Assembly (NCBI GenBank): GCA_910587915.1
Contig: CAJUOB010000010.1
Location: forward strand, 1-64,000
DNA length: 64,000 nucleotides
Origin: an uncultured Muribaculaceae bacterium
Lineage (GTDB): Bacteria; Bacteroidota; Bacteroidia; Bacteroidales; Muribaculaceae
Direction: 5' to 3'
Under the pieces are notes generated by a model. It did not search any database and was not told where the DNA came from. It saw only the letters and a program-made list of their open reading frames with translations. Below, piece by piece: positions 1-9,278 of this stretch. How positions within the stretch are numbered: the stretch's first letter is position 1; every line of letters begins with the position of its first letter. A program made the translations under genes and the position numbers.

Positions 1-51
<51 letters not shown>

Positions 52-76
52 ATTGATGTTTTTCTCATTTGCGATG

Positions 77-108
77 CAAAGGTAGGCACTTTTGTTGAAC
101 TGACCAAA
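77..108 (-). promoter_or_regulatory. Bacteroidetes-type promoter for tRNA-Gly
   Basis: On the minus strand TTTG (108-105) is followed after exactly 20 nt by TACCTTTG (84-77). This matches the TTTG / TAnnTTTG consensus of the Bacteroidetes primary sigma factor. Transcription would start about 6 nt further on, some 20 nt before the tRNA 5' end. Confidence 0.8.
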
Positions 109-219
109 TATTTTTGGCATTTTTTTTGACTTAATTAAGGTCCGATTTTGCAAATGTTTGGGGGTCAGGAATATATTGAACGAAAAATTTTCACATTTGA
201 AATGGTTCTGTTGTGCCTA

Positions 220-250
220 TTGTGCGTTTGATGCCTTTTGTTTAATTTTG
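220..250 (+). promoter_or_regulatory. promoter of the exonuclease III gene
   Basis: TTG (220-222), a 20-nt spacer and TAATTTTG (243-250) fit the Bacteroidetes consensus. The expected 5' leader is about 35-40 nt before the ATG at 292. Nothing else was found between the tRNA promoter and this gene. Confidence 0.7.
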
Positions 251-291
251 CTGATGGCGGAAAAACTGTTTTTTTCGCGAAATAATCGGAT

Positions 292-1047
292 ATGAAATTA
301 GTGTCATGGAACGTAAACGGCCTTCGGGCTGTTTTGGGTAAGGGTTTCCAGGAGATATTTGAGTCTCTGGACGCCGATATTTTTTCTCTGCAGGAGATAA
401 AGCTTCAAGAGGGTCAGGCCGACGTCTCCTTCAGCGGATACACATCTTATTATAGTTATGCCGATCGCAAGGGGTATTCGGGTACCGCTACCTTCAGCCG
501 GATCAAGCCGCTGTCGGAATCGCATCATATAGGAGTGGACCGGCATGACCATGAGGGTAGGGTAGTGGTGCTGGAATATGAGGAGTTCTACCTCGTAAAT
601 GTATATACTCCAAATTCGCAGAGCGAATTGGCACGCCTCGACTACCGCATGGACTGGGAATGCGAGTTCATGAACTTTGTGAAAGAGCTCGATGCCAAGA
701 AGCCTGTAATAATATGTGGAGACATGAATGTAGCCCATACAGAAATCGATCTCGCCAATCCTAAGAGCAACCGCAAGAATCCTGGATTTACCGACGAGGA
801 ACGGGCTTGTTTCTCCAAGCTGCTCGACGCCGGATTTGTCGATTCTTTCCGGCACTTGCATCCCGATGCAACCGGTGCTTATAGCTGGTGGAGCTATCGA
901 GGCCGAGCCCGCGAGAAGAATGTGGGCTGGCGTATAGACTATTTTCTTGTATCGGCCAGGATTGCATCTAAGCTGCGCGCTGCCGATATACACCCGCATA
1001 TCACCGGCTCCGACCATTGCCCGGTGAGCATTGAGATTGAGCTCTGA
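292..1047 (+). CDS. xthA: exodeoxyribonuclease III / AP endonuclease
   Basis: A 251-residue protein of the EEP (exonuclease-endonuclease-phosphatase) fold, the usual length for ExoIII/ExoA. It cleaves DNA 5' of abasic sites and degrades 3' ends in base-excision repair. Visible family motifs in order: SWNVNGLRA at the N-terminus, LQEIKLQ with the metal-binding Glu, VYTPNSQ, GDMNVAHTEIDL with the catalytic Asp/Asn, WWSYRGRAREKNVGWRIDY, and the C-terminal GSDHCPV with the catalytic Asp-His. All key residues are present. Its stop overlaps the next gene's start (TGATG), so the glycosyltransferase behind it is probably co-transcribed although functionally unrelated. Confidence 0.96.
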   Translation: MKLVSWNVNGLRAVLGKGFQEIFESLDADIFSLQEIKLQEGQADVSFSGYTSYYSYADRKGYSGTATFSRIKPLSESHHIGVDRHDHEGRVVVLEYEEFYLVNVYTPNSQSELARLDYRMDWECEFMNFVKELDAKKPVIICGDMNVAHTEIDLANPKSNRKNPGFTDEERACFSKLLDAGFVDSFRHLHPDATGAYSWWSYRGRAREKNVGWRIDYFLVSARIASKLRAADIHPHITGSDHCPVSIEIEL

Positions 1048-1859
1048 TGCTTAATGTATCGATAGTAACATATCATACCGATACCGATGAACTCGCGGAC
1101 TGTCTGCGCTCGCTCGACAGTCCGTTGGTTGATCATATATATGTGGTTGATAATGCTGCCGATGCTGCCATGGAGAAATTCTGTATGCGGCATGCGAAGG
1201 TTTCGTATATATCTTCCCGTAACGGTGGCTATGGTGCCGGTCACAATCAAGCACTTGTCAAAAGCTTGGACTCTACAGTTCCCTTCCATCTTGTGCTTAA
1301 CAGCGATGTAAGTTTCAATCCGTCGGTGCTCGCGGCTGCCATAAAGTTCATGGAAGATAACGTGGATGTGGCATTGATTCATCCGCGCCTGAGATATCCC
1401 GATGGCCGGGAGCAGCTTACAGCCCGATTGCTCCCGACACCTCTCGATGTATTCTCGCGCCGTTTTTTGCCGGGATTTATGTTTCGCGCTCGCGATAGAC
1501 GCTACACCCTTGCTCGAGCCGACCGTAGTGCCGCCATGGATGTGCCGTATGTACAGGGAAGTTTTATGCTCATGCGCTGTGCCGCATTGCGCCGTGTGGG
1601 TTTGTTCGACACCCGATTTTTCATGTATCCCGAGGATATCGACCTCACGCGTAGACTGCACCGGCACTACCGCACGCTCTATTGGCCTGATATAGAAGCC
1701 GTGCACAAGCATCGTGCCTCATCGTATGCCAATTTACGCATGCTGTGGATTCATTCGCGTAATATGATCCGCTATTTCAACAAGTGGGGTTGGTTCTTCG
1801 ACCGGGAGCGGCGCCGCATGAATCGGCGTCTTGTCGGAAGCCTCAAATCAGAAGTCTGA
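1047..1859 (+). CDS. GT2 family glycosyltransferase (rhamnosyltransferase-like)
   Basis: A 270-residue GT-A fold enzyme, probably cytoplasmic or peripheral at the inner membrane, moving a sugar from a nucleotide donor to a growing surface glycan. It opens with VSIVTYHTD, has the nucleotide-binding region VVDNAAD, an NGGYGAGHNQ stretch typical of WbbL-like rhamnosyltransferases, the metal-binding NSDV (DXD equivalent), and a late FMYPEDIDLTRR acceptor/base motif. Donor and acceptor cannot be read from sequence. The start overlaps the xthA stop by one base. Its last 17 bp overlap the convergent GT2 on the other strand, with no terminator between them. Confidence 0.88.
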   Translation: MLNVSIVTYHTDTDELADCLRSLDSPLVDHIYVVDNAADAAMEKFCMRHAKVSYISSRNGGYGAGHNQALVKSLDSTVPFHLVLNSDVSFNPSVLAAAIKFMEDNVDVALIHPRLRYPDGREQLTARLLPTPLDVFSRRFLPGFMFRARDRRYTLARADRSAAMDVPYVQGSFMLMRCAALRRVGLFDTRFFMYPEDIDLTRRLHRHYRTLYWPDIEAVHKHRASSYANLRMLWIHSRNMIRYFNKWGWFFDRERRRMNRRLVGSLKSEV

Positions 1860-2790
1860 CGAACCGTTCTCCAAGAAACAACGCTAATGCACCGGCCTTG
1901 TTTTTGAGCCGTACATTGTGGTCGCGCAGAATCCTGCCGCGGTATTCTTTCAGTACCGGTAGGCATTTGGCGGCAAGCTCTGTTTCATCGTGTCGCAATG
2001 CTTCCACATATATATTATAGTATGCGCTGAATCGGCGGCTTTGAGCTGCCGGTAGTAACATTGGATATTCAGCTGCAATGAATTCCACAATGCTGTCGGT
2101 CGCCTTGAGTGTGTCGATGCGCCTGCTGTGCCAGGTGTTTATGAAGCTCGCCGGATTATGGCGATAGAAATATACGGCGCTGTCAGTTATTGCTATACTA
2201 CGGCAGGCGGCATATACTCGTGATGTAATCTCGAGGTCTTCGTAGTATAACCCCTCGGTAAATCTTACCTCGTCGAATACATTGCGCCTGAATAATTTTG
2301 CCCATACCGAGGTATGGAACTCCTTGTTCTGATACAACGTGCGACGTATGCATTCGGTCGGGGTATAAATTCGGAATTCTATATCAGTATTCCACTGAGC
2401 GGGACATCGGTCGGCATTTATATATCCGGCTACCGCGATATCGCATTGAGGATTGCTCTCAAGTTGTTGCGCCAATTTTTCCAGGGCGTGAGGTGCGTAT
2501 GCATCGTCTGCGTCGCAGAATGCTATGTATTTCCCCGACGCCAAGCGTAATCCGGTGTTGCGGGCCGCCGATTGTCCGGCGTTTGGTTGCCGCACGACCT
2601 TTATCTTGTCAGTATGCAAGCTGCGGTATCGGGTGCAAATCGAGCTGCTGTCGTCGGTCGAGCCGTCGTCGACAAGTATAATCTCGATATCGGTCGCAGT
2701 CTGGCCAAGCAGACTGTTGATGCACTCGGCCAGATAGCTGGCCGAGTTATACACCGGTACTATAACCGATATGAGCGGGCTCTCCATCAT
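1843..2790 (-). CDS. GT2 family glycosyltransferase
   Basis: A 315-residue GT-A glycosyltransferase. The N-terminal half carries ISVIVPVYNSASYL, the VDDGSTDD nucleotide-sugar site, NAGQSAARNTGL and the FCDADD metal motif (DXD). The C-terminal half has GLYYEDLEI, the usual catalytic-base region, and VYFYRHNPASFI. Such enzymes build capsule or O-antigen-like glycans; the substrate is unknown. It is the last gene of the seven-gene minus-strand run and its start codon overlaps the stop of the GHL10 gene (ATGA); a second ATG follows immediately. No transmembrane segment is obvious. Confidence 0.88.
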   Translation of the reverse strand: MMESPLISVIVPVYNSASYLAECINSLLGQTATDIEIILVDDGSTDDSSSICTRYRSLHTDKIKVVRQPNAGQSAARNTGLRLASGKYIAFCDADDAYAPHALEKLAQQLESNPQCDIAVAGYINADRCPAQWNTDIEFRIYTPTECIRRTLYQNKEFHTSVWAKLFRRNVFDEVRFTEGLYYEDLEITSRVYAACRSIAITDSAVYFYRHNPASFINTWHSRRIDTLKATDSIVEFIAAEYPMLLPAAQSRRFSAYYNIYVEALRHDETELAAKCLPVLKEYRGRILRDHNVRLKNKAGALALFLGERFVRLLI

Positions 2791-4235
2791 TTTATCATTA
2801 CCGGAACAGATGGCTCCGATTCGTTGTTTATGCGGTCGAGTGCAGTAATCACATACACTCCGGCTTCCGTCGGCTTATAGAACATATCGGGCGTCACGCA
2901 TTTGAGCGCTTCTGCCGATTTAATGTCGATGTCTTCCGGCGATTCAAAACGGTATACGGCGAAGCGTACTGCGTCTCCGGTTTTCCCTTCCGGTATTCCG
3001 GCTGTCCACACTATGGTTTTGTCGAGTTCAACGGCTATATCGCCTGGTGCTGCCGGCGCTGTCTCTCCAAGCCAGGGGCATGCCGGGGGAATGGCTATGG
3101 TCTTCTGATGATTAATAGATAGAGAGTCGGCGACAGAACCGCTATTGCGCGTAAGCGAGTATCCGGGCCACCAGCAGTTGCCCGCGATGTTGCTCAGATT
3201 GCGGGTCGATGCTATTTTGGTTGCCAGTTCGTTCTTCTTCATGGTCCGTTCCACATCCTGACCTATGAATAGATGACGGTTCTTTCCGGCATTGTTGTTC
3301 CACCAGTCCACCAACACTCGGTATGATGCCGACTTGTGGTCGAGTTCCCAGTATAGCTGTGGCATCAGGTAGTCGATCCATCCTTTTTCTTCCCATAGAA
3401 GCACATCGGCATATAGGGAGTCGTAGTTCTCGAGTCCGTTTGTGTCGCTGCCGCGTGCGTCGGATTTCTTATTGCGCCATATTCCGAACGGGCTTATGCC
3501 GAAGCGCACCCAGGGCTTGAGTTTCTTTATGGTAGTGTTCAATTCCTCGATGAGCATGTCCACATTTTTTCGTCGCCAGTCGCCCAAACTTAGTTTTTTG
3601 CCGCTTTTGGCATATTGGGCCGCATCCGGGAAGTTTTTTCCGGCCACAGGGTAGGGGTAGAAATAGTCGTCGAAATGAATGGCATCGACATCATAGCGGC
3701 TCACTATATCCTCAACGACCTTGCATATGAATTCACGGTTTTCTTTCAGGGCCGGATTGAAGTATAGTTTTCCATCGTAGCGCACGAAACGCTCAGGATG
3801 CTTGTGGTATATATGGTTCTTCGGCAAGGTCTGCTTAGCCGAACTTGTCACGCGGTAGGGATTGAGCCATGCATGCAGTTCCATGCCGCGGGCATGGCTT
3901 TCCTCGACCATGAATTGCAGAGGATCCCAGTACGGCGACGGTGCTTTGCCGTTGTCGGTCAGAAAACGGCTCCATGGCTCCAACTCGCTTGCATAGAATG
4001 CATCGGATTGGGGACGCACCTGGAATATAACGGCATTTACACCCATCGAGTGCAGGCTGTCGAGCTGAGAGCGGAGATACTGCTTGCACTTCTCGGTGCC
4101 CATGTTCTTATACTGGCTTTGATAGACCGTGTGAAGCCAAGCTCCGCGGAATTCGCGCTTGGGCGCCGCTCCGGATGCCATCAGCGCAACGCATATGGCT
4201 GCTGCGCAACTTATAAGTATTTTCTTTACCAACAT
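2787..4235 (-). CDS. secreted GHL10 / DUF187 glycoside-hydrolase-like protein
   Basis: A 482-residue exported protein: an N-terminal signal peptide (two Lys, then a hydrophobic run ending near residue 24, SGAAPKR), then a TIM-barrel GHL10 domain (YngK family). Family signatures include REFRGAWLHTVYQS near the start, GVNAVIFQVRPQSDAFY, LHAWLNPYRV, VEDIVSRYDVDAIHFDDYFYP, RFGISPFGIWR and DYLMPQLYWE. The C-terminal ~100 residues look like a fibronectin-type-III-like beta module. The family is predicted to act on glycans but its substrate is not established. It starts 10 bp inside the symporter gene and ends in the ATGA overlap with the GT2. Confidence 0.85.
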   Translation of the reverse strand: MLVKKILISCAAAICVALMASGAAPKREFRGAWLHTVYQSQYKNMGTEKCKQYLRSQLDSLHSMGVNAVIFQVRPQSDAFYASELEPWSRFLTDNGKAPSPYWDPLQFMVEESHARGMELHAWLNPYRVTSSAKQTLPKNHIYHKHPERFVRYDGKLYFNPALKENREFICKVVEDIVSRYDVDAIHFDDYFYPYPVAGKNFPDAAQYAKSGKKLSLGDWRRKNVDMLIEELNTTIKKLKPWVRFGISPFGIWRNKKSDARGSDTNGLENYDSLYADVLLWEEKGWIDYLMPQLYWELDHKSASYRVLVDWWNNNAGKNRHLFIGQDVERTMKKNELATKIASTRNLSNIAGNCWWPGYSLTRNSGSVADSLSINHQKTIAIPPACPWLGETAPAAPGDIAVELDKTIVWTAGIPEGKTGDAVRFAVYRFESPEDIDIKSAEALKCVTPDMFYKPTEAGVYVITALDRINNESEPSVPVMIK

Positions 4236-5632
4236 TCTGTGTTATCTGCTATTTCAGGAATTGTTTCTTTATGATATACCGGGTCGATGCCTTGTCTGCG
4301 CTGTGTGCGGTAGTCGCGGAGACATATTGCCGCATAGCGTCCCAGCAGCAGTATCGCCACTATATTGCAAAGTGTCATCAGAGCCATTGTGATATCTGCC
4401 AGTGTCCACACCAGATTAAGTGAAGCGACCGACCCTATGGCCACCATGGCTGCCGACAGAAGCCGCAGGATGGTGTGGGAACCCTTGAATCGGCCTATGA
4501 AATCGGTATTGGTTTCGCCATAATAGTAATTTGCCACAATACTTGTGAATCCGAACAGCACTATGGCTATTGCCACGAATATCGTGGCGGCGTCGCCGAC
4601 TTCGTTCGATAGCGCCGCCTGAGTCAGTTCGATACCGGTAAGTCCGGAGTCGAATACTCCACTGCATAGGATTATGAATGCGGTGGCCGTGCACACCAGC
4701 AGTGTGTCGGTGTATACGCCGAGGGTCTGGATCAAGCCTTGTTTCACCGGATGCGACACGTCGGCGGTTGCTGCTGCATTCGGAGTAGAGCCTTCGCCGG
4801 CCTCATTGCTGAAAAGTCCGCGTTTCACACCCATGATCATGGCCATGCCTATGCCTCCACCGGCAATCTGGTTGATGCCGAATGCATTTTCCACAATAAG
4901 CTGCATCACATGCGGGAAATATCCGATGCGCACGATTATTACATAAAATGCCAATAGAAGATAGAAAACCGCCATAACAGGCACTATCACCTCGTTCAGT
5001 TTGGCTATGCGCTGTATGCCGCCCCATATCACTATGAGCGTAAGTGCGGTGAGCGCTCCGCCTGTGGCAATTTTTTCTATGCCGAAACTGTTCTCGAGAG
5101 CTATGGCTATTGTATTGGACTGTACGGAGTTGAAGGCAAGTGCAAATGTTACGGTTATAAGAATTGCAAATGTGCGAGCATACCAACGTTTACCGATGCC
5201 TTTCTGTATGTAGTAGGCAGGGCCGCCACGGAACGAATGCTCGCCACGGACCTTGAACAACTGTGCCAGTGTTGATTCTACAAATGCATTGGCCGATCCG
5301 AGAAAGGCCACTACCCACATCCAGAACACTGCTCCAGGGCCACCGAGTGCAATCGCTATGGCAACGCCGGCTATATTTCCTGTGCCGACACGGCTGGCGA
5401 GCGACACTGCGAATGCCTGGAAGGAACTTATGCGGCGCCCGGGTGCCTCTCTCCGCGAGTTGGAGGCGTCGTATTTGCCACCCGACTTGATAAGCAGTCT
5501 GCACATTTCGCCAATCATGCCGAATTGCACGCCTCGTAGCCTTATGGTGAAGTAGAGTCCGGCGCCGAGAAGCACGGCCACCAGCACGTAGGTCCATAGG
5601 AAATCGTTGATGTAGTCTAAAAGGGTGTTCAC
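4226..5632 (-). CDS. alanine/glycine:cation symporter, AgcS (DAACS-like) family
   Basis: A 468-residue inner-membrane protein with about ten hydrophobic helices. Family signatures: the GTGNIAGVAIAIALGGPGAVFWMW block (residues ~80-105), a FVEST motif, GGPAYYIQKGIG, GVKRGLFSNEAGEGS, and a late FTSIVANYYYGETN. Members import alanine or glycine with Na+ (or H+). The length is typical. It overlaps the preceding ABC ATPase gene by 4 bp and the following GHL10 gene by 10 bp, so translation of the run is probably coupled, although an amino-acid symporter has no obvious link to the ABC importer upstream. Confidence 0.93.
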   Translation of the reverse strand: MNTLLDYINDFLWTYVLVAVLLGAGLYFTIRLRGVQFGMIGEMCRLLIKSGGKYDASNSRREAPGRRISSFQAFAVSLASRVGTGNIAGVAIAIALGGPGAVFWMWVVAFLGSANAFVESTLAQLFKVRGEHSFRGGPAYYIQKGIGKRWYARTFAILITVTFALAFNSVQSNTIAIALENSFGIEKIATGGALTALTLIVIWGGIQRIAKLNEVIVPVMAVFYLLLAFYVIIVRIGYFPHVMQLIVENAFGINQIAGGGIGMAMIMGVKRGLFSNEAGEGSTPNAAATADVSHPVKQGLIQTLGVYTDTLLVCTATAFIILCSGVFDSGLTGIELTQAALSNEVGDAATIFVAIAIVLFGFTSIVANYYYGETNTDFIGRFKGSHTILRLLSAAMVAIGSVASLNLVWTLADITMALMTLCNIVAILLLGRYAAICLRDYRTQRRQGIDPVYHKETIPEIADNTECW

Positions 5633-6393
5633 AAGGTGTAGGATAAGGTTTGTTTATCGAATTTGAGCGAGGGAAATGCAAGCTCTGTCATGCCCGAAGC
5701 TATCGCTGTCGTTTTATCGGCTGCATGCAATGTGCCGGTGCTTTTGTCGACTATCCACAGGTTGTCGGCCGCTGATATGGCTGTGGAAACGTCATGGGTC
5801 GACAGTATGATAGCCTTTCCATTGTCGGCCAACGAGCGTAGCATGGCTGTTATCTCTATTCTGCCCGCCACATCGAGAAATGCTGTCGGCTCATCAAGTA
5901 TTATCAATGGTGTGTCCTGGGCCAGCGCTCTGGCTATCATCACCTTTTGGCGCTCGCCGTCGCTTAGTGTGCCCAGGAGTCGGTCGGTCATATGGCCCAT
6001 GCCTACAGCGGCTATTGAGCTGTCTACTATTTCCCGGTCATTGGCCGATAGGCGCCCGAGCAAGCCGGTATATGGATGTCGTCCTATTTCCACGGTCTCT
6101 CTCACGGTGAGTGCACCCCCGCCGCTGCGGTCGGTGAAGACCATCGAGAGGCTTCGTGCGAGTTCGCGCCGGCGCATCAAGGCCATGTCTTTGCCGTTGA
6201 GCGCTATGTAGCCTTCGAGCGGGGCCTGTGTACCCGAAAGTGTACGGAGCAATGTGGATTTTCCACTGCCGTTGGCACCAATCAATGTGGTGAATGTGCC
6301 TGGGAGTACTACAGTGTCAATGCCTTGAAGAACAGTTCGATGGCCGTAGCCTACATTCAGGCCTTTTGTGCTCAGAACAGGACTCGAACTCAT
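5629..6393 (-). CDS. ABC importer ATP-binding protein (FecE/BtuD type)
   Basis: A 254-residue nucleotide-binding subunit. Walker A GANGSGKSTLL lies near residue 40, a Q-loop follows, the signature reads LSDGERQK (the common form is LSGGQ/E), Walker B is LIILDEPTAFLD and the switch His is in LSTHDVS. It energises import of an iron-siderophore, heme or cobalamin through the permease encoded just upstream. Overlaps of 4 bp on both sides place it in the order binding protein, permease, ATPase, typical of FecBCD/BtuFCD systems. The substrate cannot be decided here. Confidence 0.92.
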   Translation of the reverse strand: MSSSPVLSTKGLNVGYGHRTVLQGIDTVVLPGTFTTLIGANGSGKSTLLRTLSGTQAPLEGYIALNGKDMALMRRRELARSLSMVFTDRSGGGALTVRETVEIGRHPYTGLLGRLSANDREIVDSSIAAVGMGHMTDRLLGTLSDGERQKVMIARALAQDTPLIILDEPTAFLDVAGRIEITAMLRSLADNGKAIILSTHDVSTAISAADNLWIVDKSTGTLHAADKTTAIASGMTELAFPSLKFDKQTLSYTL

Positions 6394-7406
6394 GAGAAAT
6401 AGAGTAGTTTACGGCGGTTCAACAGTACGTAGAGTATTATCGGTACACCGATTATCGGAGTTATGGCATTCACCGGTAGGATGCTGCCGGTAGAAAGCGA
6501 CGGAGCTACCGAGGCTATCTGGCATATGAGTCCTATAAGGGCTCCGGCAAGTGCGGTCGCAGGTAGCAATACTTTATGGTTGGCGGTGCCGCACAGCATG
6601 CGGGCCACGTGAGGCACCACAAGTCCGAGAAATCCAATCGGGCCACACCATGCGGTCACTACAGCCGTCAAAGCACCCGATATGGCGAGTATGGCTGAGC
6701 GTGTGCGCTGCATCGCCACTCCGGTACTTTCGGCATAACGGGCGCCGAGGAGCATGGCATTCAGGCTTTTGCAGAATGGTATGCAAATTACCATGAGGAT
6801 GATTGCAATGCCGCAGAAGAGAGGAAGCGAATCCAGTCCTACTCCGGCGAATGTGCCCATGCCCCACATCACAAAGCTGTGAACCGAATTATCGGTTGCG
6901 AAGAAGTTGAGAAGAGATATGGCTGAGGACGATAGATAGCCTATGAGAATACCGATGATGAGTAGCACATCCGATGATTTCACGAATCCGGAGAATAACA
7001 GCAGTATGCCAAGCACGGCCGCCGCTCCAATAAATGCTCCTCCGACCATTGCTATACGTCCCCACACTCCAAGTACGCTTCCCATGGACAGCAGAATGAT
7101 TCCTACGCCAAGGCTTGCTCCTGTCGAAATACCCATTATACTCGGGCCTGCCAGCGGATTGTTGAAACATGTCTGCATCAGTAGTCCGGCAACGGCAAGT
7201 GCGGCTCCGGCCATAAGTGCGGTTACAAGTGCGGGAAGTCTGGTTTCCAACACTATGAAGCGCGTTGTGCTGTCGGAGATGCCGCACAGGGCATCAATCA
7301 CAGTCGTTGTATCAAGCCATACGCCGCCCGCCATCAGTCCAGGCAGAAAAGCTGCCACGATAAGTAGCGATAGCAGGAGGATGGATATGCGGCTGCGACG
7401 TGTCAT
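6390..7406 (-). CDS. FecCD-family ABC importer permease
   Basis: A 338-residue, roughly ten-helix permease of the FecCD/BtuC type, which forms a homodimeric channel in the inner membrane. Visible signatures: a TRLPALVTALMAGAALAVAG segment after the first helix, NPLAGPSIMGISTGASLG, and the ATPase-coupling region WCGPIGFLGLVVPHVARML. Length and order match single-gene permeases that dimerise. Its stop and start overlap neighbouring genes by 4 bp each. Confidence 0.93.
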   Translation of the reverse strand: MTRRSRISILLLSLLIVAAFLPGLMAGGVWLDTTTVIDALCGISDSTTRFIVLETRLPALVTALMAGAALAVAGLLMQTCFNNPLAGPSIMGISTGASLGVGIILLSMGSVLGVWGRIAMVGGAFIGAAAVLGILLLFSGFVKSSDVLLIIGILIGYLSSSAISLLNFFATDNSVHSFVMWGMGTFAGVGLDSLPLFCGIAIILMVICIPFCKSLNAMLLGARYAESTGVAMQRTRSAILAISGALTAVVTAWCGPIGFLGLVVPHVARMLCGTANHKVLLPATALAGALIGLICQIASVAPSLSTGSILPVNAITPIIGVPIILYVLLNRRKLLYFS

Positions 7407-8560
7407 TTACCGGTCTTTCGGAAATATTTAAGTTCGTAGCCGGGCATGAGCTCGGGATGGAATATGGCCACATAATCGGCCAATATTTTTTCCGGATGAA
7501 ATGCCATGTCGTTGAAAATGAGCCGCTCGGCCGAATTGCAGCTGTATACCTCGCCGTCTTTCCATGCCTTGAAGGCTGCGTAGCGTGGATTCATGGCTTT
7601 AAGTGTGGCCGGAGTCGTTTCATAGCCAAATGAGCGCACGAGCCACATATCGGCGTCCATTGCCTTTTCGGCCACGCTTTCGAGCGACAGGGCCAGCGAT
7701 CCGGTGCCGTCGGTGTCGCTCCATGGATAGCTCGCTCCGGCGTCGGCAAGCATGCGCGCCTGGTAGCTTTTACCGGCCGGAACATACCACACGCCCGATA
7801 CTTCGGTCTCGGTGAGTACTTTTGGAGTCGTTTTATCGGCAAGCTTCACTTTGAGGGCCAGGTCGCTATAGTCGGCCACTACATCCGAGAAAATAGTCTG
7901 AGCCTCGGCATCCTTGCCGAAAAGCCGGCCTATAAGCAGAATCCATTCAGCTCGAGATATAGGCGATGTCTCCAGATAGTCGGCCATCTCTACGGCTACC
8001 ATCCCGGTGGGAAAGCTTGCTGCGTTTGCCCCTTGCATTGGCGAGCGGAGCACTACCTCAGTGCCGGCAGCCGCAAGGCGTTCTACCGATGGCATTTCTG
8101 ACGTGCCGACATCGGTCACTTTTCCCTGGGCGAGCAAAGCGCACACTGTGTCGTTTTTCGGAAAATAGGCGGCATCAGCCACCGATTTAACGGCTCCAAT
8201 GGCCCCGAGTTCGTTGATTGCAGAGGTGTGGACCGCCGAAAAAACAGCGGCGTTCTGCACAGGAGTACGTATCACCGATACATCTGCTGGCAGTTGCTCC
8301 GGCATCGCCGAATCGCGGTCCACCAGCAGGTAGCGTGCCAATTGCCGTGTACTGTCCCATGGATTGGTTATCTCGGCAAGTGTGGTGCCGTTGCCAAAAT
8401 CTACCAATGTAAGGTAGTGGCAATGGTGGGTCAGAGTGTCGGGTGTGGCGGCGCCTACTATTATATCGTCGACACCACTGCCGTTGCGGTTGCACGATGA
8501 AAGCCCCGGCAGCGCGACTGCGGCCAGGGCTATTATGAGGCAGGGTAGAGTGCGCATCAA
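7403..8560 (-). CDS. metal-chelate/cobalamin ABC transporter substrate-binding lipoprotein
   Basis: A 385-residue lipoprotein: a short basic start, hydrophobic stretch and lipobox LSSC with the acylated Cys at about residue 23. The rest is a two-lobed periplasmic binding protein of the BtuF/FecB type (segments DVSVIRTPVQNAAVFS, ELGAIGAVKSVAD, DVGTSEMPSVERLAAAGTEVVL and a C-terminal region containing FNDMAFHPEKILAD). It should hand its ligand to the adjacent permease. Family proteins bind Fe-siderophores, heme or cobamides. No TonB-dependent receptor or cobalamin riboswitch is nearby, so the ligand stays open. Confidence 0.87.
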   Translation of the reverse strand: MMRTLPCLIIALAAVALPGLSSCNRNGSGVDDIIVGAATPDTLTHHCHYLTLVDFGNGTTLAEITNPWDSTRQLARYLLVDRDSAMPEQLPADVSVIRTPVQNAAVFSAVHTSAINELGAIGAVKSVADAAYFPKNDTVCALLAQGKVTDVGTSEMPSVERLAAAGTEVVLRSPMQGANAASFPTGMVAVEMADYLETSPISRAEWILLIGRLFGKDAEAQTIFSDVVADYSDLALKVKLADKTTPKVLTETEVSGVWYVPAGKSYQARMLADAGASYPWSDTDGTGSLALSLESVAEKAMDADMWLVRSFGYETTPATLKAMNPRYAAFKAWKDGEVYSCNSAERLIFNDMAFHPEKILADYVAIFHPELMPGYELKYFRKTGK

Positions 8561-9015
8561 TTTTCTCCGTAGGGATTGGGTCCGTATTTATTGTCGGGTC
8601 CGCTCGGCAGGCACATCAGCACTATCCATGCAATGCTAAGAATCATGTTGATGAAGAAAGGTGCTGCTGCATCCTTAAGCATCGAGGTGATGTGTGTAAG
8701 GTCGAAATTGGTAGATCCGGCCATCTGCAGATAGGGGAGCATTGCCGAAACCATCCATCCACCAAGTACGAGAGATATCACGAAGAAGCCTACAAGCCAC
8801 CATCCGCTGCGGCCGGTGTCGTGCAAGCGTCGCGTGTTGATTGCGAGCATGGGTAGTAAGCAGGCCAGCATTGCAATATAGCTTACGAAGGGAATGCTGC
8901 TTACTATTACATAGAATAGCATGGCCCACCAATATTCCGCGCGTGTTGAGCGTCCTTTGAAGTTGACGTAGTTGATGAAAAACATCTTTACGGCAGTAAC
9001 GAAGTCTACATTCAT
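8557..9015 (-). CDS. DUF805 integral membrane protein
   Basis: About 152 residues. The family hallmark is YVNFKGRSTRAEYWW near the N-terminus, followed by four hydrophobic helices and the RRLHDTGRSGWW motif (residues ~60-75). Function is unknown; members are small inner-membrane proteins. A start at 9084 is possible in frame, but that codon falls inside the putative -7 box at 9089-9082, so the MNVDF start at 9015 is preferred. It is the first gene of the minus-strand run, and its last four bases overlap the binding-protein start. A proline- and glycine-rich PSGPDNKYGPNPYGEN tail ends it. Confidence 0.85.
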   Translation of the reverse strand: MNVDFVTAVKMFFINYVNFKGRSTRAEYWWAMLFYVIVSSIPFVSYIAMLACLLPMLAINTRRLHDTGRSGWWLVGFFVISLVLGGWMVSAMLPYLQMAGSTNFDLTHITSMLKDAAAPFFINMILSIAWIVLMCLPSGPDNKYGPNPYGEN

Positions 9016-9081
9016 ATAGCAGTTGTTATTAGAAGTTTTTACACGGATGCCGGAATTCTTTCTAAAATTCCGATTCTGTCG

Positions 9082-9089
9082 CAAAGATA
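9082..9089 (-). promoter_or_regulatory. probable -7 element of the DUF805-to-GT2 operon
   Basis: The minus strand reads TATCTTTG (9089-9082), a perfect TAnnTTTG box about 65 nt before the preferred DUF805 start. No convincing TTTG lies 19-21 nt upstream, so the call rests on the -7 box alone. Confidence 0.45.
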
Positions 9090-9220
9090 ATGATTATTGC
9101 CAAATATATAATATCTAACTCGCTAAAAAATGGTATAGTTCCACTAATTGACCCCGAAATTGTATTGTAACTATCCCTGCACTGGCAATGCTCCACCATG
9201 CGGTCTTTTATAGCATATTG

Positions 9221-9258
9221 TAAAAAATGACAGGACTTACCGGCAGCGGTAAGTCCTG
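9221..9258 (-). terminator. Rho-independent terminator of the yqgE gene
   Basis: An 11-bp perfect stem (CAGGACTTACC / GGTAAGTCCTG, 9231-9258) with a 6-nt loop is followed on the minus strand by ATTTTTTA (9228-9221). It lies about 20 nt past the yqgE stop. Confidence 0.88.
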
Positions 9259-9278
9259 TACAAACTGTAAGTTTAGTG

